Source: Thermodesulfovibrionales bacterium (lineage in GTDB: Bacteria > Nitrospirota > Thermodesulfovibrionia > Thermodesulfovibrionales > UBA9159). From it: a DNA stretch of 34,091 nt. The position numbers were made by a program, and so were the translations under genes. The stretch lies in contig DASPUT010000162.1 of NCBI GenBank assembly GCA_035622735.1, forward strand, positions 1 through 34,091. The letters run 5' to 3'. The notes under the pieces were generated by a model. That model worked only from the letters and a program-made list of their open reading frames with translations. It did no database searches and was not told the DNA's origin. Shown in pieces: positions 24,662 to 33,403 of the stretch; the first letter of the stretch is position 1, and the number at the start of each line of letters is the position of its first letter.

Positions 24662-26179
24662 TCATTTGATTTCTTTCCCCTTTAGATTCTTCTTCAGTTC
24701 TATCCAGTCCTTCATGTGACTCAGGTTCTCGCTGAGATACCACCAGCCATTCTTAAAGGAAGAATAGTCGGGAGCTCCGGTCATTGCGGAAGAATATCTT
24801 ATTGAATTGCAATAAAAAAGCCATTGTTTCACCCACATTTTTTCTATTGTTTCATCAAAGGGATTTGTTTTGTCCTCTATCCCGGAAGCCCAGGCGTCAA
24901 GAAGAAGCTTTGTGGCTGCAAGGGTCATTTCATTTGTCTCTTTTACCGTATTTTCGAGTTTTGCAAAGTGGCCGTTTATCCAATCGATGTTGTGGCAGCT
25001 GTTACAGACGCTTTTCATGGTATTCATTCTTCTTTCCTGTTCCGATCCACCGATAAGATACTCCGATGCCTGTTCACCCGTGAAGGCCGTAGGCAGCGGC
25101 AGCCCGTCCTTGTTCCTTATGATCGTTGTATCCCCCGACTTAGGCTGGGGATGGCTGTATACAAGACCAAACAGCCGGACCCAGAGTCTGGCACCGAAGT
25201 CATGCGTTCTTTCTGTAATCACTTTGCCATCGGAGGAGACGATGAGGCTATTGTGGCAGACAGCACAGGATGGCGTTTTAAAGTCTCTTCCGACTGTCCA
25301 TGGAACCGCATTGAACTCCCATTCATGCTCCTTGGAGAACAAGATGTCCCCGTGCTTGCTCTCCTCATAGACGTCCCACGCGGGCGTGTCCGGCTCCAGA
25401 TGGCACTGGGCGCACGTATGGGGCTTTCGAGCGGTTTCTATGGAAAAGCTGTGCCTCGGGTGGCATGCCGAGCATGAACCTTTGCTGCCGTCAGGGTTCT
25501 CCCTGCCCACCCCCTGATTCGGCCAGTTCGTGAGGTCGGGGAACATCAACTCTCCCATCTTGGTGTTTACCTTTTTCAATCCTCTTGACTCGACATTTGT
25601 TCCGTGGCATCCGAGGCATGTCTCGCGGAGAGTGTCGTCAGAGGCCTTCTCGGATGAGATCTTTCCGTCCTTTATCTTCTTGAGGCCGGTTACGGTGTCA
25701 ACTAATGCATGATAGACAGGGTTCCCCATCAGGTTCTTAACGGCATTGGCCTTCTTGGTCCCGGAAAATTGATCTGCCTCAACAGGGTGACAGGTCCTAC
25801 AGTCACTCGGAGAAACAACCACATTTATTTTAAATCCCATATGTTCAAAATTATCCCTGTGCTTTTCAGGGTTCTGTCTGTGGCATTCGTAGCATCCGAC
25901 AACGTATCCTGAAAATGCCTCAGGCAATGTATCCGTCGAGATCCTCCGCTCGAGAATGCCTCTTTTCATGGCATCTTCCGGTTTTGTTCTTGAGTGCCTG
26001 CTGGAAAGCCAGTCCTCAACGATCCCGGGCGTAAACATTTTATGACAAGCTACGCAGGCCCGCGTCTGTGGACTCAAGGGAGTCACATCTTCCTTCTCTT
26101 TTTTTTCAGATGCGACACCAAAAGTTGTAAAGACAACAATAGTCAGTAAAGCGATGCTGAATCTGATTATATCTGTCAT
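24662..26179 (-). CDS. Octaheme cytochrome c, hydroxylamine-oxidoreductase-like
   Basis: A 505-aa secreted cytochrome. A signal peptide covers residues about 1-24. Eight CxxCH heme motifs start at about residues 42, 96, 127, 188, 236, 256, 305 and 392. The block ACVACHKMFTPGIVEDWLSSRH around the first heme and the C-terminal GAPDYSSFKNGWWYL helix are typical of the HAO family (multiheme cytochrome with a P460-type or reductive site). Family members oxidise hydroxylamine or hydrazine, or reduce nitrite or hydroxylamine; the type depends on a cross-linking Tyr I cannot place by eye. The start is the ATG at 26179 with AAGGAGGTG; an ATG seven codons upstream is rejected. No quinol-oxidising partner gene sits beside it. 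Confidence 0.85.
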   Translation of the reverse strand: MTDIIRFSIALLTIVVFTTFGVASEKKEKEDVTPLSPQTRACVACHKMFTPGIVEDWLSSRHSRTKPEDAMKRGILERRISTDTLPEAFSGYVVGCYECHRQNPEKHRDNFEHMGFKINVVVSPSDCRTCHPVEADQFSGTKKANAVKNLMGNPVYHALVDTVTGLKKIKDGKISSEKASDDTLRETCLGCHGTNVESRGLKKVNTKMGELMFPDLTNWPNQGVGRENPDGSKGSCSACHPRHSFSIETARKPHTCAQCHLEPDTPAWDVYEESKHGDILFSKEHEWEFNAVPWTVGRDFKTPSCAVCHNSLIVSSDGKVITERTHDFGARLWVRLFGLVYSHPQPKSGDTTIIRNKDGLPLPTAFTGEQASEYLIGGSEQERRMNTMKSVCNSCHNIDWINGHFAKLENTVKETNEMTLAATKLLLDAWASGIEDKTNPFDETIEKMWVKQWLFYCNSIRYSSAMTGAPDYSSFKNGWWYLSENLSHMKDWIELKKNLKGKEIK

Positions 26180-26211
26180 AGACACCTCCTTGCATGGCAA
26201 AATCTAAAGAG

Positions 26212-26649
26212 AAAAATCAACAGACAACAGCTTTGCCGAAACATCTCCCACACGAAAGCACCCTGTCTCTCGCAATTACTTTTTTATAATGTAATTTTCT
26301 CATATAATCAATTCTTTTCAAGCCGCGTCTCTTTTGGGCCGGATTGGCAAGATGTTTCACTTAGAAAATGCGATTCTTCAGCAGGATGATTATGCGAACT
26401 TGTTTTGTAGTGAGATCGCTTGCATTTCAGTGCGCGTCTGATTGTGATGGAAGTCAGTCCATAGATCAAAAATCTGCCGATGTGGTGTATGGATGAAGTC
26501 TTGTCGAGTTTCACTTTCCTGAAAGTGTCGACGCGTCGGAACAGTCCGTGGAGCGATTCTTAGTCCGGGATTTGTGTTTACAGATGGCGTAGACACAAAT
26601 CCGCTTTACAGCACTCTATCCTACTATCGCTCTCACATTAAGAAATAAT
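26212..26649. other. Gene-free region upstream of the octaheme cytochrome
   Basis: About 440 bases without a convincing gene. It contains the cytochrome promoter (26283-26311) and, farther out, a 14-base inverted repeat with one mismatch, GGATTTGTGTTTAC (26568-26581) with GTAGACACAAATCC (26589-26602), around a 7-base loop. Two overlapping minus-strand frames of about 68 codons lack Shine-Dalgarno sites and domains and are not called. Confidence 0.5.
26283..26311 (-). promoter_or_regulatory. Sigma-70 promoter of the octaheme cytochrome gene
   Basis: On the minus strand TTGATT (26311-26306) and TATAAA (26288-26283) are exactly 17 bases apart in an AT-rich stretch. The expected transcript has a leader of about 95 bases before the ATG at 26179. 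Confidence 0.65.
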
Positions 26650-26678
26650 GAGGGCCCATCCTTACGGAATGGGCCCTC
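26650..26678 (-). terminator. Rho-independent terminator of the dsrMKJOP operon
   Basis: A perfect 10-base GC-rich stem (GAGGGCCCAT at 26650-26659, ATGGGCCCTC at 26669-26678) with a 9-base loop, 26 bases past the dsrP stop. On the minus strand it is followed by a T-rich run, ATTATTTCTT. Confidence 0.8.
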
Positions 26679-26704
26679 TCATGCGACAATTTTGCAGGAT
26701 TTCT

Positions 26705-27877
26705 CTAATGTTCCAACTCTATCCCTTCCGTCTCTTCCCTGACCGTGACGGCGACCTTATAGAGGATCGTCAGTATCAGAAATCCCATCGCCCAGACCCC
26801 GAGAGATATCACGATTTCGGGAGCGGTCGGCCAGTATTCGGTTATCGTCTCGAAGGGGTTCGGTATAAATCCGCCGATGACTAATCCAAATCCCTTGTCG
26901 ATCCAGAGCGAAATAAAGACTGCGACACAGGCGAGTGCCAGCGTCGGTTCGGCCTTACGCGTAGAGGGATTAACAAGGAGAATGAGGGCTATCGCGGCGA
27001 GCACCGCAGACAACCACATCAGGGGAACGAGTTTCGCGTATTTGGCGATTCCTGAGTAAAGGTAGACGAAGGAATGCATATGGCCGGGTACGCCGCTGTA
27101 AAAGGCGGTGAAGAACTCGAGACCGAGGAAGAAGACATTTGCGATCATCGCATAGGTCACGATCTTCCCCAAGGCCAGAATCGGCTCTCTGCCCGGATCG
27201 AATTTCGTCAGCTTCCGCACGATCAAGGCGAGTATGACGAGCAGCGCAGGTCCGCCCGCAAAGGCAGAGGCGAGAAAGCGGGCAGCCATTATGGCACTCA
27301 ACCAGAAATGCCTTCCGGGAAGTCCGGCGTAGAGAAAGGCCGTTACCGTATGGATGCTGAAGGCCCACGGGATGGAAATGTAGATTAACGTCTTTATCCA
27401 CTGCGGAGGTTTCACCCCTTTGTGGTCCGAACTCAAGGTGATCCAGCCGATGAGGATGTTGAGCACGAGATACCCGTTCAAAACAAGCATATCCCAAAAC
27501 ATGATCGAGTTAGGGGTCGGATGGAGGATGACGTTCAGGACGCGCCTCGGCTGCCCCATATCGATAAAGATGAAGAGCATGCACATCGTTACAGCCGATA
27601 CCGCCAGGAACTCTCCGAGGATGACGATCTTCCCGAATTTTCTGAAGTCATGGAGGTAAAACGGTATGACAAGCATCACCGCGGAAGCCGCCACACCCAC
27701 AAGGAAGGTGAACTGGCCGATATAGAGGCCCCATGAAACATCCCTGCTCATGCCGGTTATTCCGAGACCGTAGTCAAACTGCCTGAGGTAAGCGATAAAG
27801 CCGGCTCCTATCACGGCGAGCAGAAAGAATATCCATGTCCAGTACTTCCGGCTTCCGACCAGAGCCTTTTCAAGCAT
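26705..27877 (-). CDS. dsrP: DsrP, NrfD-like membrane subunit of the DsrMKJOP complex
   Basis: A 390-aa integral membrane protein of the NrfD/PsrC family with about ten helices (for example [20 protein letters not shown] and [19 protein letters not shown]). It exchanges electrons with menaquinol on the periplasmic side and works with the ferredoxin subunit DsrO and the triheme DsrJ. Its start codon overlaps the end of dsrO by 8 bases (ATGCTTGA), indicating translational coupling. It is the last gene before the terminator. The N-terminus [19 protein letters not shown] and the helix with [11 protein letters not shown] are as in known DsrP proteins. There is no sign of truncation. Confidence 0.96.
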   Translation of the reverse strand: MLEKALVGSRKYWTWIFFLLAVIGAGFIAYLRQFDYGLGITGMSRDVSWGLYIGQFTFLVGVAASAVMLVIPFYLHDFRKFGKIVILGEFLAVSAVTMCMLFIFIDMGQPRRVLNVILHPTPNSIMFWDMLVLNGYLVLNILIGWITLSSDHKGVKPPQWIKTLIYISIPWAFSIHTVTAFLYAGLPGRHFWLSAIMAARFLASAFAGGPALLVILALIVRKLTKFDPGREPILALGKIVTYAMIANVFFLGLEFFTAFYSGVPGHMHSFVYLYSGIAKYAKLVPLMWLSAVLAAIALILLVNPSTRKAEPTLALACVAVFISLWIDKGFGLVIGGFIPNPFETITEYWPTAPEIVISLGVWAMGFLILTILYKVAVTVREETEGIELEH

Positions 27878-28697
27878 GTTCCTTACCTCCTATGATGTAA
27901 TAGACACTGGGCTGCGTGCCGAGCTCCGGTTTGCGCCGGATACTGAAGTGCGACCCGAGGATCTTTCTCACCTCGGAATTGGAGTCTTCGAGGTCGCCGA
28001 AATACATCCCCGGTTCCGTGCCCTTTTCTTTCGCCATCTCCCTGGCGGCCTCGACACATGCCGGGATGAGACCCTTCGCAAGCCTCTCGAAGCAGAAGGT
28101 GCATTTTTCGACGACACCCTTCGTCCTCGTGGGGTACTCCACGTTCTCCTCCTTGATGAAGGGGCGCGGGTCCCTCCAGTTGAAGCTCCTCGCTCCGAAA
28201 GGGCAGGCCGCCATGCAGAACCTGCAGCCGATACAACGGTGCTGGTCCATCATAACTATCCCGTCACTCTTCCTCTTAAAGGTGGCCTTCGTGGGACAGA
28301 CCCTCACGCAGGGAGGATTGTCACAGTGATTACAGAGCACGAGAAAAGGCTTCTCTTTCATTTCCTCCGGCAGGAAACTATTCTCCTGCCCCGGGAAGAC
28401 ATGCTCATAGGTGTCCGACCATATCCACTTTATCTCGTCCTTCGGGTTGCCGAAATCAGGGACATTATGGATGCTGTGGCAGGCGCGCATCACCTTCTTA
28501 TAGTCTTCATCGGTCTTGAACTTGGACATATCGACCACCATGGACCATCTCTTCGCCGTGAGGGCTTTCTCGTCGGACAGAACGTGGGAAGCCTCCAGTT
28601 CACCCCTCCGGAGGCCGCTGACGAGCGCCGAACCCCCGAGCCCCAGAACGGCAGAAATCCCTGCAACCTTTATAAACTCTCTTCTGTTCATGCTCAT
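27870..28697 (-). CDS. dsrO: DsrO, periplasmic iron-sulfur subunit of DsrMKJOP
   Basis: A 275-aa ferredoxin-like protein. The twin-arginine signal [20 protein letters not shown] at the N-terminus sends it folded to the periplasm. Four cluster-binding stretches are visible: [34 protein letters not shown] with a later Cys, and a Cys in the first quarter (RACHSIH). The start is the ATG at 28697, which overlaps the dsrJ stop as ATGA and has GGAG eight bases upstream; a longer form from 28766 would put residues before the Tat motif. It passes electrons between DsrJ and DsrP. Confidence 0.96.
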   Translation of the reverse strand: MSMNRREFIKVAGISAVLGLGGSALVSGLRRGELEASHVLSDEKALTAKRWSMVVDMSKFKTDEDYKKVMRACHSIHNVPDFGNPKDEIKWIWSDTYEHVFPGQENSFLPEEMKEKPFLVLCNHCDNPPCVRVCPTKATFKRKSDGIVMMDQHRCIGCRFCMAACPFGARSFNWRDPRPFIKEENVEYPTRTKGVVEKCTFCFERLAKGLIPACVEAAREMAKEKGTEPGMYFGDLEDSNSEVRKILGSHFSIRRKPELGTQPSVYYIIGGKEHA

Positions 28698-29098
28698 GAC
28701 TCTTTCTCCTTCGGCGCTATATGGCAATTCCAGCAGTAGGGGTTCACCGCCAAGTAGGTGTGGCACGCATCACAGAACTTCTTCTTGTTGGAATGGCAGT
28801 GCATGCACGTGTTTTGAAGACTGATCGTATATTGCTTTCCCTCAGAATTTACATAGAGTCTCTGGCCGTCCCGCACCGCCGAGTCCCTCCATTCATTGAG
28901 CAATTTCATGTGCTCGGCCCTCATAAACGCCTTCGACTCGACGCACTTCTTCTCCGCCAGCTTCTGGATTTCGGGGGTATCGATCTTCGGTTCCGGCGCG
29001 ACATTGGCCTTCCCGATATTCAGGAGAAAGGGCAAGGTTACCAGACCGACGAAGATGACGAGCCCGAGGATGATTTTGCCTCCGTTATAGATCTTCAT
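28694..29098 (-). CDS. dsrJ: DsrJ, triheme cytochrome c of DsrMKJOP
   Basis: A 134-aa protein with an uncleaved N-terminal membrane anchor (about residues 8-26) and a periplasmic domain with three heme motifs: CMHCH (98), CDACH (109) and CWNCH (122). Cys52 in KKCVESKAFMRAEHM corresponds in position to the cysteine that ligates one heme in A. vinosum DsrJ (His/Cys ligation), a hallmark of this subunit. Its ATG shares a base with the dsrK stop (TAATG) and its stop overlaps dsrO (ATGA). DsrJ is essential for sulfur oxidation in phototrophs; its redox partner in the periplasm is unknown. Confidence 0.96.
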   Translation of the reverse strand: MKIYNGGKIILGLVIFVGLVTLPFLLNIGKANVAPEPKIDTPEIQKLAEKKCVESKAFMRAEHMKLLNEWRDSAVRDGQRLYVNSEGKQYTISLQNTCMHCHSNKKKFCDACHTYLAVNPYCWNCHIAPKEKES

Positions 29099-30711
29099 TA
29101 CTCGGTGGCCTCCTTTCCGGGAAGGGGTTCAAGCCGTAAATCGAGCGTCCTCTCCTTCTCCCCCTTCATCACGAGGGCGTTCCCGAGCAGTTCGGTAACT
29201 CCCGCAACCCCTACCCCGGGGACCCAGTATTCGAGCGAGCTCGAGATCGTCGCCCGGTCGATGGCGCAGATGTTCGCGCACATATTCACGCCGTAGTGTT
29301 CCTGGACGTGCTTCACCGCGTTCGCCCTCGGGAACCCTCCGCGCATCCTCAGTTCCATATTCTCCGAAGCGTTCAGGCCGGTGCCGCTCCCGCAGCAGAA
29401 GGTCTTCTCCCTAATCGTGTCCTCGGGCATCTCGAAGAAATGGTTGCAGACATTCCTGATGATGTATCTGGGCTCTTCGAGGAGCCCCATGCCGCGTGAA
29501 GTATTGCATGAGTCATGGAAGGTCACCTTGAGGTGGTCGTTCCGGCTCGGGTCGAGCTTCAGCTTTCCGTTCTTGATGAGGTCAGCGGTGAACTCGGAGA
29601 TGTGAAGCATCTTTGTGGATTTTGCGTTCTCGAATCTCGTTCCCGTTATCGGGGAAACGGGCTCACTGAGAAAGTCGGCAGGGCCGTTCCAGGTGTCCAT
29701 GTACTGGTTGAGCACCCTCCACATATGGCCGCATTCTCCCCCGAGGATCCATTTTACCCCCAGCCTCTTCGCTTCGGCGTATATCTTTGAGTTCAATCTC
29801 TTTGCCATCTCATTCGTAGAGAAGAATCCGAAGTTTCCGCCTTCGGAGGCGTAAGTGCTCCAGGTGTAGTCGAGTCCGAGTTCGTGGAAGAGCATGAGGT
29901 AGCCCATCGCCGTGTAGGTGCCTGGATTCGCGAAGAGGTCCCCGGAAGGGGTGACGAAGAGTATCTCCGCTCCTTTCCGGTTAAAGGAGGGATCGATCCG
30001 TATCCCCGTTATCGTCTCTATGTCGTCGAGGAAAAACTCGAGGCTCGATTTGATGGTATGGGGTTCGAGCCCGAGATGGTTCCCCTTCATGTAGCACGCA
30101 GCTACCGGCCCCGCGATCCATCCGATCTGAAGACCGAGCATGTTGGTGAGTTCCCTCCCCATCATGGTGATCTCGGCCTGGTCGATGCCGTAGGGGCAGA
30201 AGATCGAGCAGCGCCGGCATTCGGTGCACTGATAGAAGTAGTACCACCACTCCTTCAGCACATTGACGGTGAGGTCCCTTCCCCCCGCGAGTTTCTTCAG
30301 TATCTTGCCGGCGAGGGTGAAATTACCCCGGTACACGGACCGCAACAGCTCAGCCCTCAAAACCGGCATGTTTTTGGGGTCTCCACCGCCGACGAAGAAA
30401 TGGCACTTGTCGGCGCAGGCGCCGCACCTGACACAGATGTCCATGAAAAGCTGGAATGAACGATACCTCTTGAGGAGCGTCCTCATCCCCTCGAATATGA
30501 TCTCCTGCCAATTTTCGGGAAGCTTCCAGTCTTCGTCAGCCGGCCTCCACTCCCGCCCGTAGGGGAAGCCGACCGTTTCGAGGTCTTTCGCCTTTGCCGC
30601 ATGGCAGAACATGTTATCCCTGATCTCGACGGGGGTGTCCATCCAGTGCGTCTTAGGGGGTACATACTGAATGCTTGACAGCTCTGTTGGTTTAGCCGTA
30701 AATTTTGCCAT
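29098..30711 (-). CDS. dsrK: DsrK, HdrD-like catalytic subunit of DsrMKJOP
   Basis: A 537-aa cytoplasmic iron-sulfur protein, related to the heterodisulfide reductase subunit HdrD, that acts on the DsrC disulfide or trisulfide. Two [4Fe-4S] motifs lie at CVRCGACADKC (about 93-103) and CTECRRCSIFCP (about 162-173). The C-terminal half has the HdrD-type cysteine-rich region: GGECGHMW, FHDSCNTSRG and CCGSGTGLN, then MCANICAID, which binds the noncubane-type active cluster. It follows dsrM by 2 bases and is joined to dsrJ by a one-base overlap. Length and motifs match DsrK of sulfate reducers and sulfur oxidisers, with no missing residue seen. Confidence 0.97.
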   Translation of the reverse strand: MAKFTAKPTELSSIQYVPPKTHWMDTPVEIRDNMFCHAAKAKDLETVGFPYGREWRPADEDWKLPENWQEIIFEGMRTLLKRYRSFQLFMDICVRCGACADKCHFFVGGGDPKNMPVLRAELLRSVYRGNFTLAGKILKKLAGGRDLTVNVLKEWWYYFYQCTECRRCSIFCPYGIDQAEITMMGRELTNMLGLQIGWIAGPVAACYMKGNHLGLEPHTIKSSLEFFLDDIETITGIRIDPSFNRKGAEILFVTPSGDLFANPGTYTAMGYLMLFHELGLDYTWSTYASEGGNFGFFSTNEMAKRLNSKIYAEAKRLGVKWILGGECGHMWRVLNQYMDTWNGPADFLSEPVSPITGTRFENAKSTKMLHISEFTADLIKNGKLKLDPSRNDHLKVTFHDSCNTSRGMGLLEEPRYIIRNVCNHFFEMPEDTIREKTFCCGSGTGLNASENMELRMRGGFPRANAVKHVQEHYGVNMCANICAIDRATISSSLEYWVPGVGVAGVTELLGNALVMKGEKERTLDLRLEPLPGKEATE

Positions 30712-30713
30712 GG

Positions 30714-31715
30714 TTACTCCTTTTCCACCGGTATCCCAGCCTCTTTCATCTTTGCCCTGAAGTCATCCTCATATTCCTCATAGGTGTGCACCTTTACCGG
30801 GTAATTCCAGGGATTGACGTGCCTCACCATGCGACTGTTGTTCGGCATGTTCCTCGTGGGGCTCAGGAAAACGCCCCCCATATGCATTAGCTTGCTGAAC
30901 GGGAAATAGGCGAAGAGGATGCTGATCAGGAAGAGATGGACGTAAAATATCCCGCCGATCTCTTCCATCTTCTTGAGATCTATGGGATGAAAACTGACCA
31001 GTCCCATGGTCAGCTCCTTCACGCCTTCTATGTTCACCTTGAAGAAATATCTCATGAGAACTCCCGACACGGCGATGCCGAGGATGAGAAAGAGGGGGAA
31101 GTAGTCCGCCGGCAATGAGATATATTTCAGCTGCGGTATGAATACCCTCCTGAGGAAGAGATAGGTTACCGCCGCTATGATGACCCCATCCGATATGAAG
31201 AAGAGGGGGACTCCTATCTGCATGAAACTGTCGAGGCCTTCTATCCCCTGAACAGCGGCGGGGACTTTCTCCATGAAGAATCTCAGGTGCCTCACGACGA
31301 TGATGAGAAAAGACCAGTGGAAGGCAAGTCCGGCCAGCCAGAGCCATTTCGCCTCGCCGTAAGCGAGCTTTGACCCTTCGTGAAGCTGCGTCTTCAGGTT
31401 CCTGAAAAGGGAGCGGAAGAGAAGGACTTCAAGCGCCATTCTTCCGATAACGCCGAGGGTTCCGGAGGGGTTTTCGAGTCTGTTCTGCTTGATCCATGGC
31501 AAGGACTTCTGCTGGCCGCAGGTGCTCGGTATGCAGAACGGAACCGGTGCACTTCCCCATCGCAAAACTTTCAGAACGAACCCGCCGATGAACGTGATGA
31601 CGGCCGCGTAGGGAATGATAACCCCGAACAGGACGTACAGGTTTACCGCCTTTACCCCCACGAATGCTATCAGTACAAGGGTTACGACTGCAGAGAAAGC
31701 AAATATCGATCCCAT
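30714..31715 (-). CDS. dsrM: DsrM, cytochrome b (NarI-like) subunit of DsrMKJOP
   Basis: A 333-aa membrane protein with a NarI-type diheme cytochrome b domain in the second half. His residues in AFHWSFLIIVVRHLRFF and VHLFLISILFAYFPFSKLMH are the likely heme ligands. Two further helices at the N-terminus come before a cytoplasmic loop with CIPSTCGQQ. It exchanges electrons with menaquinone and hands them to DsrK, its dedicated partner, which starts 2 bases downstream. The ATG is preceded by ACGAGGTAA. It is the first gene of dsrMKJOP; the RsbRD_N gene lies 53 bases upstream and is probably in the same transcript. Confidence 0.96.
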   Translation of the reverse strand: MGSIFAFSAVVTLVLIAFVGVKAVNLYVLFGVIIPYAAVITFIGGFVLKVLRWGSAPVPFCIPSTCGQQKSLPWIKQNRLENPSGTLGVIGRMALEVLLFRSLFRNLKTQLHEGSKLAYGEAKWLWLAGLAFHWSFLIIVVRHLRFFMEKVPAAVQGIEGLDSFMQIGVPLFFISDGVIIAAVTYLFLRRVFIPQLKYISLPADYFPLFLILGIAVSGVLMRYFFKVNIEGVKELTMGLVSFHPIDLKKMEEIGGIFYVHLFLISILFAYFPFSKLMHMGGVFLSPTRNMPNNSRMVRHVNPWNYPVKVHTYEEYEDDFRAKMKEAGIPVEKE

Positions 31716-31768
31716 GGTATTACCTCGTTTTGTTCTGACGTTAACACAACGGCCTTTGCCGGACCCCT

Positions 31769-32278
31769 CTATTGCTCATTGACCTCACGCACCAGCTTTG
31801 CCCTCTGCAAGAGCCGGTACGTCATATTTCGCGCCTCGTTTGCCTTCAGCTCATAAATCTTCTCGCGGCACGTCACGTAGATATCAAAGGCGATAAGGGT
31901 GAGGAGATCTATTCTCGATTCGAGGGTCAGCAGTTCTTCGGATACCCCGAGCCTCTCCTCTTCAGCTATTTCTCTGATTACTTTCTTCAGGTCCAGCATG
32001 AAGGCGAGGGCCTTCGAAGGGGCGAGGTCCTGGACCGCCCTGATTCTGATAATGCCGTCGAGGAGGGGAGAGAATTGGTCTTCAGGGAGTTCCCGGAGGA
32101 GTCCGTCAAGGATACCCGCCAACCCCTGGGAAATGGTATGCCCGACCGGATTGGTAAACTGCTTTTTCGTATCTTTCAGGAAGGAGGTCACTTCCGAAGC
32201 GTAGGACCCCAAGGCTATCTCAAACCACCTCTCTAAAATCTCCTCGCGCCTTTTCAAAAGGAGATCCTTGAGATCCAT
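31769..32278 (-). CDS. RsbRD N-terminal-domain protein preceding dsrM
   Basis: A 169-aa all-helical protein resembling the RsbRD_N domain (start MDLKDLLLKRREEILERWFE). No STAS domain is attached, so it is a stand-alone sensor-like helical bundle. The ATG at 32278 has GGAGGTGAAG directly upstream; longer forms start inside the repeat and are rejected. I recall similar genes directly upstream of dsrM in sulfate reducers. No function has been shown; a regulatory or assembly role for the Dsr complex is an inference from position. It is 53 bases before dsrM on the same strand. Confidence 0.8.
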   Translation of the reverse strand: MDLKDLLLKRREEILERWFEIALGSYASEVTSFLKDTKKQFTNPVGHTISQGLAGILDGLLRELPEDQFSPLLDGIIRIRAVQDLAPSKALAFMLDLKKVIREIAEEERLGVSEELLTLESRIDLLTLIAFDIYVTCREKIYELKANEARNMTYRLLQRAKLVREVNEQ

Positions 32279-32348
32279 CTTCACCTCCCCTTTCCCCCTG
32301 AAGCTCTCCGCCGGACAGCGAATACCTTCATCTTTGATCGACCTGTCC

Positions 32349-32402
32349 CGCTCTACTCGCAACGACAGGAAGCGGTTCCATCATGTCATTGCGAGTAGAG
32401 CG
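32349..32402. repeat. Inverted repeat with TGTCATTGCGAG core (REP-like)
   Basis: Arms of 19 bases (32349-32367 and 32384-32402, one mismatch) face each other across 16 bases. The arm core TGTCATTGCGAG is a motif I recall from dispersed palindromic repeats in several sulfur-bacterial genomes. It lies between dsrC and the RsbRD_N gene and may also act on the mRNA. Confidence 0.7.
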
Positions 32403-32492
32403 TCAGCACAAGGCGGCACGGTTATGTTCTTCTCTTTTTCAGCGGCACCGCACGGTCGTAAAGACTTCTTTTCTTCTCTGTCTCCTTATCGG

Positions 32493-32828
32493 CTACACGC
32501 ACCCTGTCGGCTTCGGCAGTCCGGCTATCTTGCAAGCCTGTTTTGCAGGCCCGCCCGGATAGAGTTCGTAGAGGTATTTCGTGTTTCCCTTTTCAGGACC
32601 CATGACCTTGCCGATCTCTTTTACGAGAATCTTTATCATCGGAGCGATCTGGTATTTCTGGTAGTAATCCCTGAGGAAATTGACGACTTCCCAGTGGGCG
32701 TCGGTCATCTCGACTTCCTCTAACTTTGCGATATGCGCTGCAAGCTCCTTGTTCCAGTCATCGAGATTTACCAGGTATCCGTCCTCGTCGATCTCGTACT
32801 GTTTCCCCTGAAATTCCATTGTCGGCAT
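32493..32828 (-). CDS. dsrC: DsrC sulfur-carrier / sulfite reductase gamma subunit
   Basis: A 111-aa DsrC with both conserved C-terminal cysteines: CysB at residue 99 and CysA at residue 110, the penultimate residue (KQACKIAGLPKPTGCV). It therefore should form the intramolecular disulfide and carry the DsrC trisulfide made by DsrAB, and can act as DsrK substrate and DsrEFH acceptor. The swivelling-arm core (EMTDAHWEVVNFLRDYYQKY) is typical. It lies upstream of the RsbRD_N gene and dsrMKJOP but is separated from them by 214 bases and an inverted repeat. A GGAG Shine-Dalgarno precedes the ATG, and a good promoter sits in the gap upstream. Confidence 0.97.
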   Translation of the reverse strand: MPTMEFQGKQYEIDEDGYLVNLDDWNKELAAHIAKLEEVEMTDAHWEVVNFLRDYYQKYQIAPMIKILVKEIGKVMGPEKGNTKYLYELYPGGPAKQACKIAGLPKPTGCV

Positions 32829-32934
32829 AATGCACTCTCCTTTCTCATTTTTTCCTAAAGGGAAGGAATGAACTTCCTTTTAAGCCTTGGTTTCCGGCTC
32901 GACTCTCATCGGGATATGCGACTGAGGTATAAAG

Positions 32935-32962
32935 ATAATACAAGATTATCATGATGGTCAAA
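32935..32962 (-). promoter_or_regulatory. Likely sigma-70 promoter of dsrC
   Basis: On the minus strand TTTGAC (32962-32957) and TATTAT (32940-32935) are 16 bases apart in the AT-rich gap before dsrC. The leader would be about 100 bases. Confidence 0.55.
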
Positions 32963-32993
32963 TAAAAATAACTTATTGATGAATTTGTCCTGT

Positions 32994-33350
32994 TTATTTA
33001 TGGCCTTCTCGTGCCTTGATAAACACCATCTTGCCGGTAAGCTCGACCCGGCGCATCTCTTTCACGGTCGACAACCTGCGGGTTCTCGCGTCATACTGGA
33101 GAATGACTTCGTCATATCCTTCTTCGGGAACCTGATTCCAATCTTCTCCGTACGCGAGAGCGAGTGCGTCGAGATACGCCTCGCCGACATTGTGACCTGT
33201 CAGATCGAGTGAAAAGACCGCGCCGCAGCCGCATCTGCCACCGATGCACTCACCCAAAGCCGTCTTCATGGGCTCGGGTTCGCTGAGGAATTCGCGACAG
33301 AACGGACATTTCGCGACTTCATCTTTGTCTTCTCTTATCCGTGGCTTCAA
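32994..33350 (-). CDS. Cys-rich small protein, zinc-ribbon-like, upstream of dsrC
   Basis: An uncharacterised 118-aa protein. The N-terminal half has CPFC (about residues 15-18) and a later GECIGGRCGCGAVF (about 33-46), a pattern that fits a zinc ribbon or a small metal site. The C-terminal half has conserved-looking acidic, aromatic and basic residues (LALAYGEDWNQVP, YDEVILQYDARTRRL). The only usable start before the cysteines is a TTG at 33350, just after an in-frame stop, with no clear Shine-Dalgarno. It lies between the HEAT-repeat gene and dsrC on the same strand, so it may act with the Dsr system. Confidence 0.65.
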   Translation of the reverse strand: MKPRIREDKDEVAKCPFCREFLSEPEPMKTALGECIGGRCGCGAVFSLDLTGHNVGEAYLDALALAYGEDWNQVPEEGYDEVILQYDARTRRLSTVKEMRRVELTGKMVFIKAREGHK

Positions 33351-33403
33351 TCGAGATCACGCGCCGAAAGACCGACTATCATAGAATGGAACGTGGGGAA
33401 ATG

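Noticed and set aside
24469-24669. A 66-codon plus-strand frame in the gap before the octaheme cytochrome
   Set aside because: No Shine-Dalgarno or domain, and it runs into the opposite-strand cytochrome gene.
26308-26596. Two overlapping minus-strand frames of about 68 codons upstream of the octaheme cytochrome
   Set aside because: No Shine-Dalgarno, no domain, unusual composition, and the first runs across the -35 of a good promoter.
27876-28739. A 287-codon open frame on the plus strand, opposite dsrO
   Set aside because: dsrO on the minus strand has Tat and ferredoxin motifs and overlapping neighbours; the antisense frame has no domain or Shine-Dalgarno.
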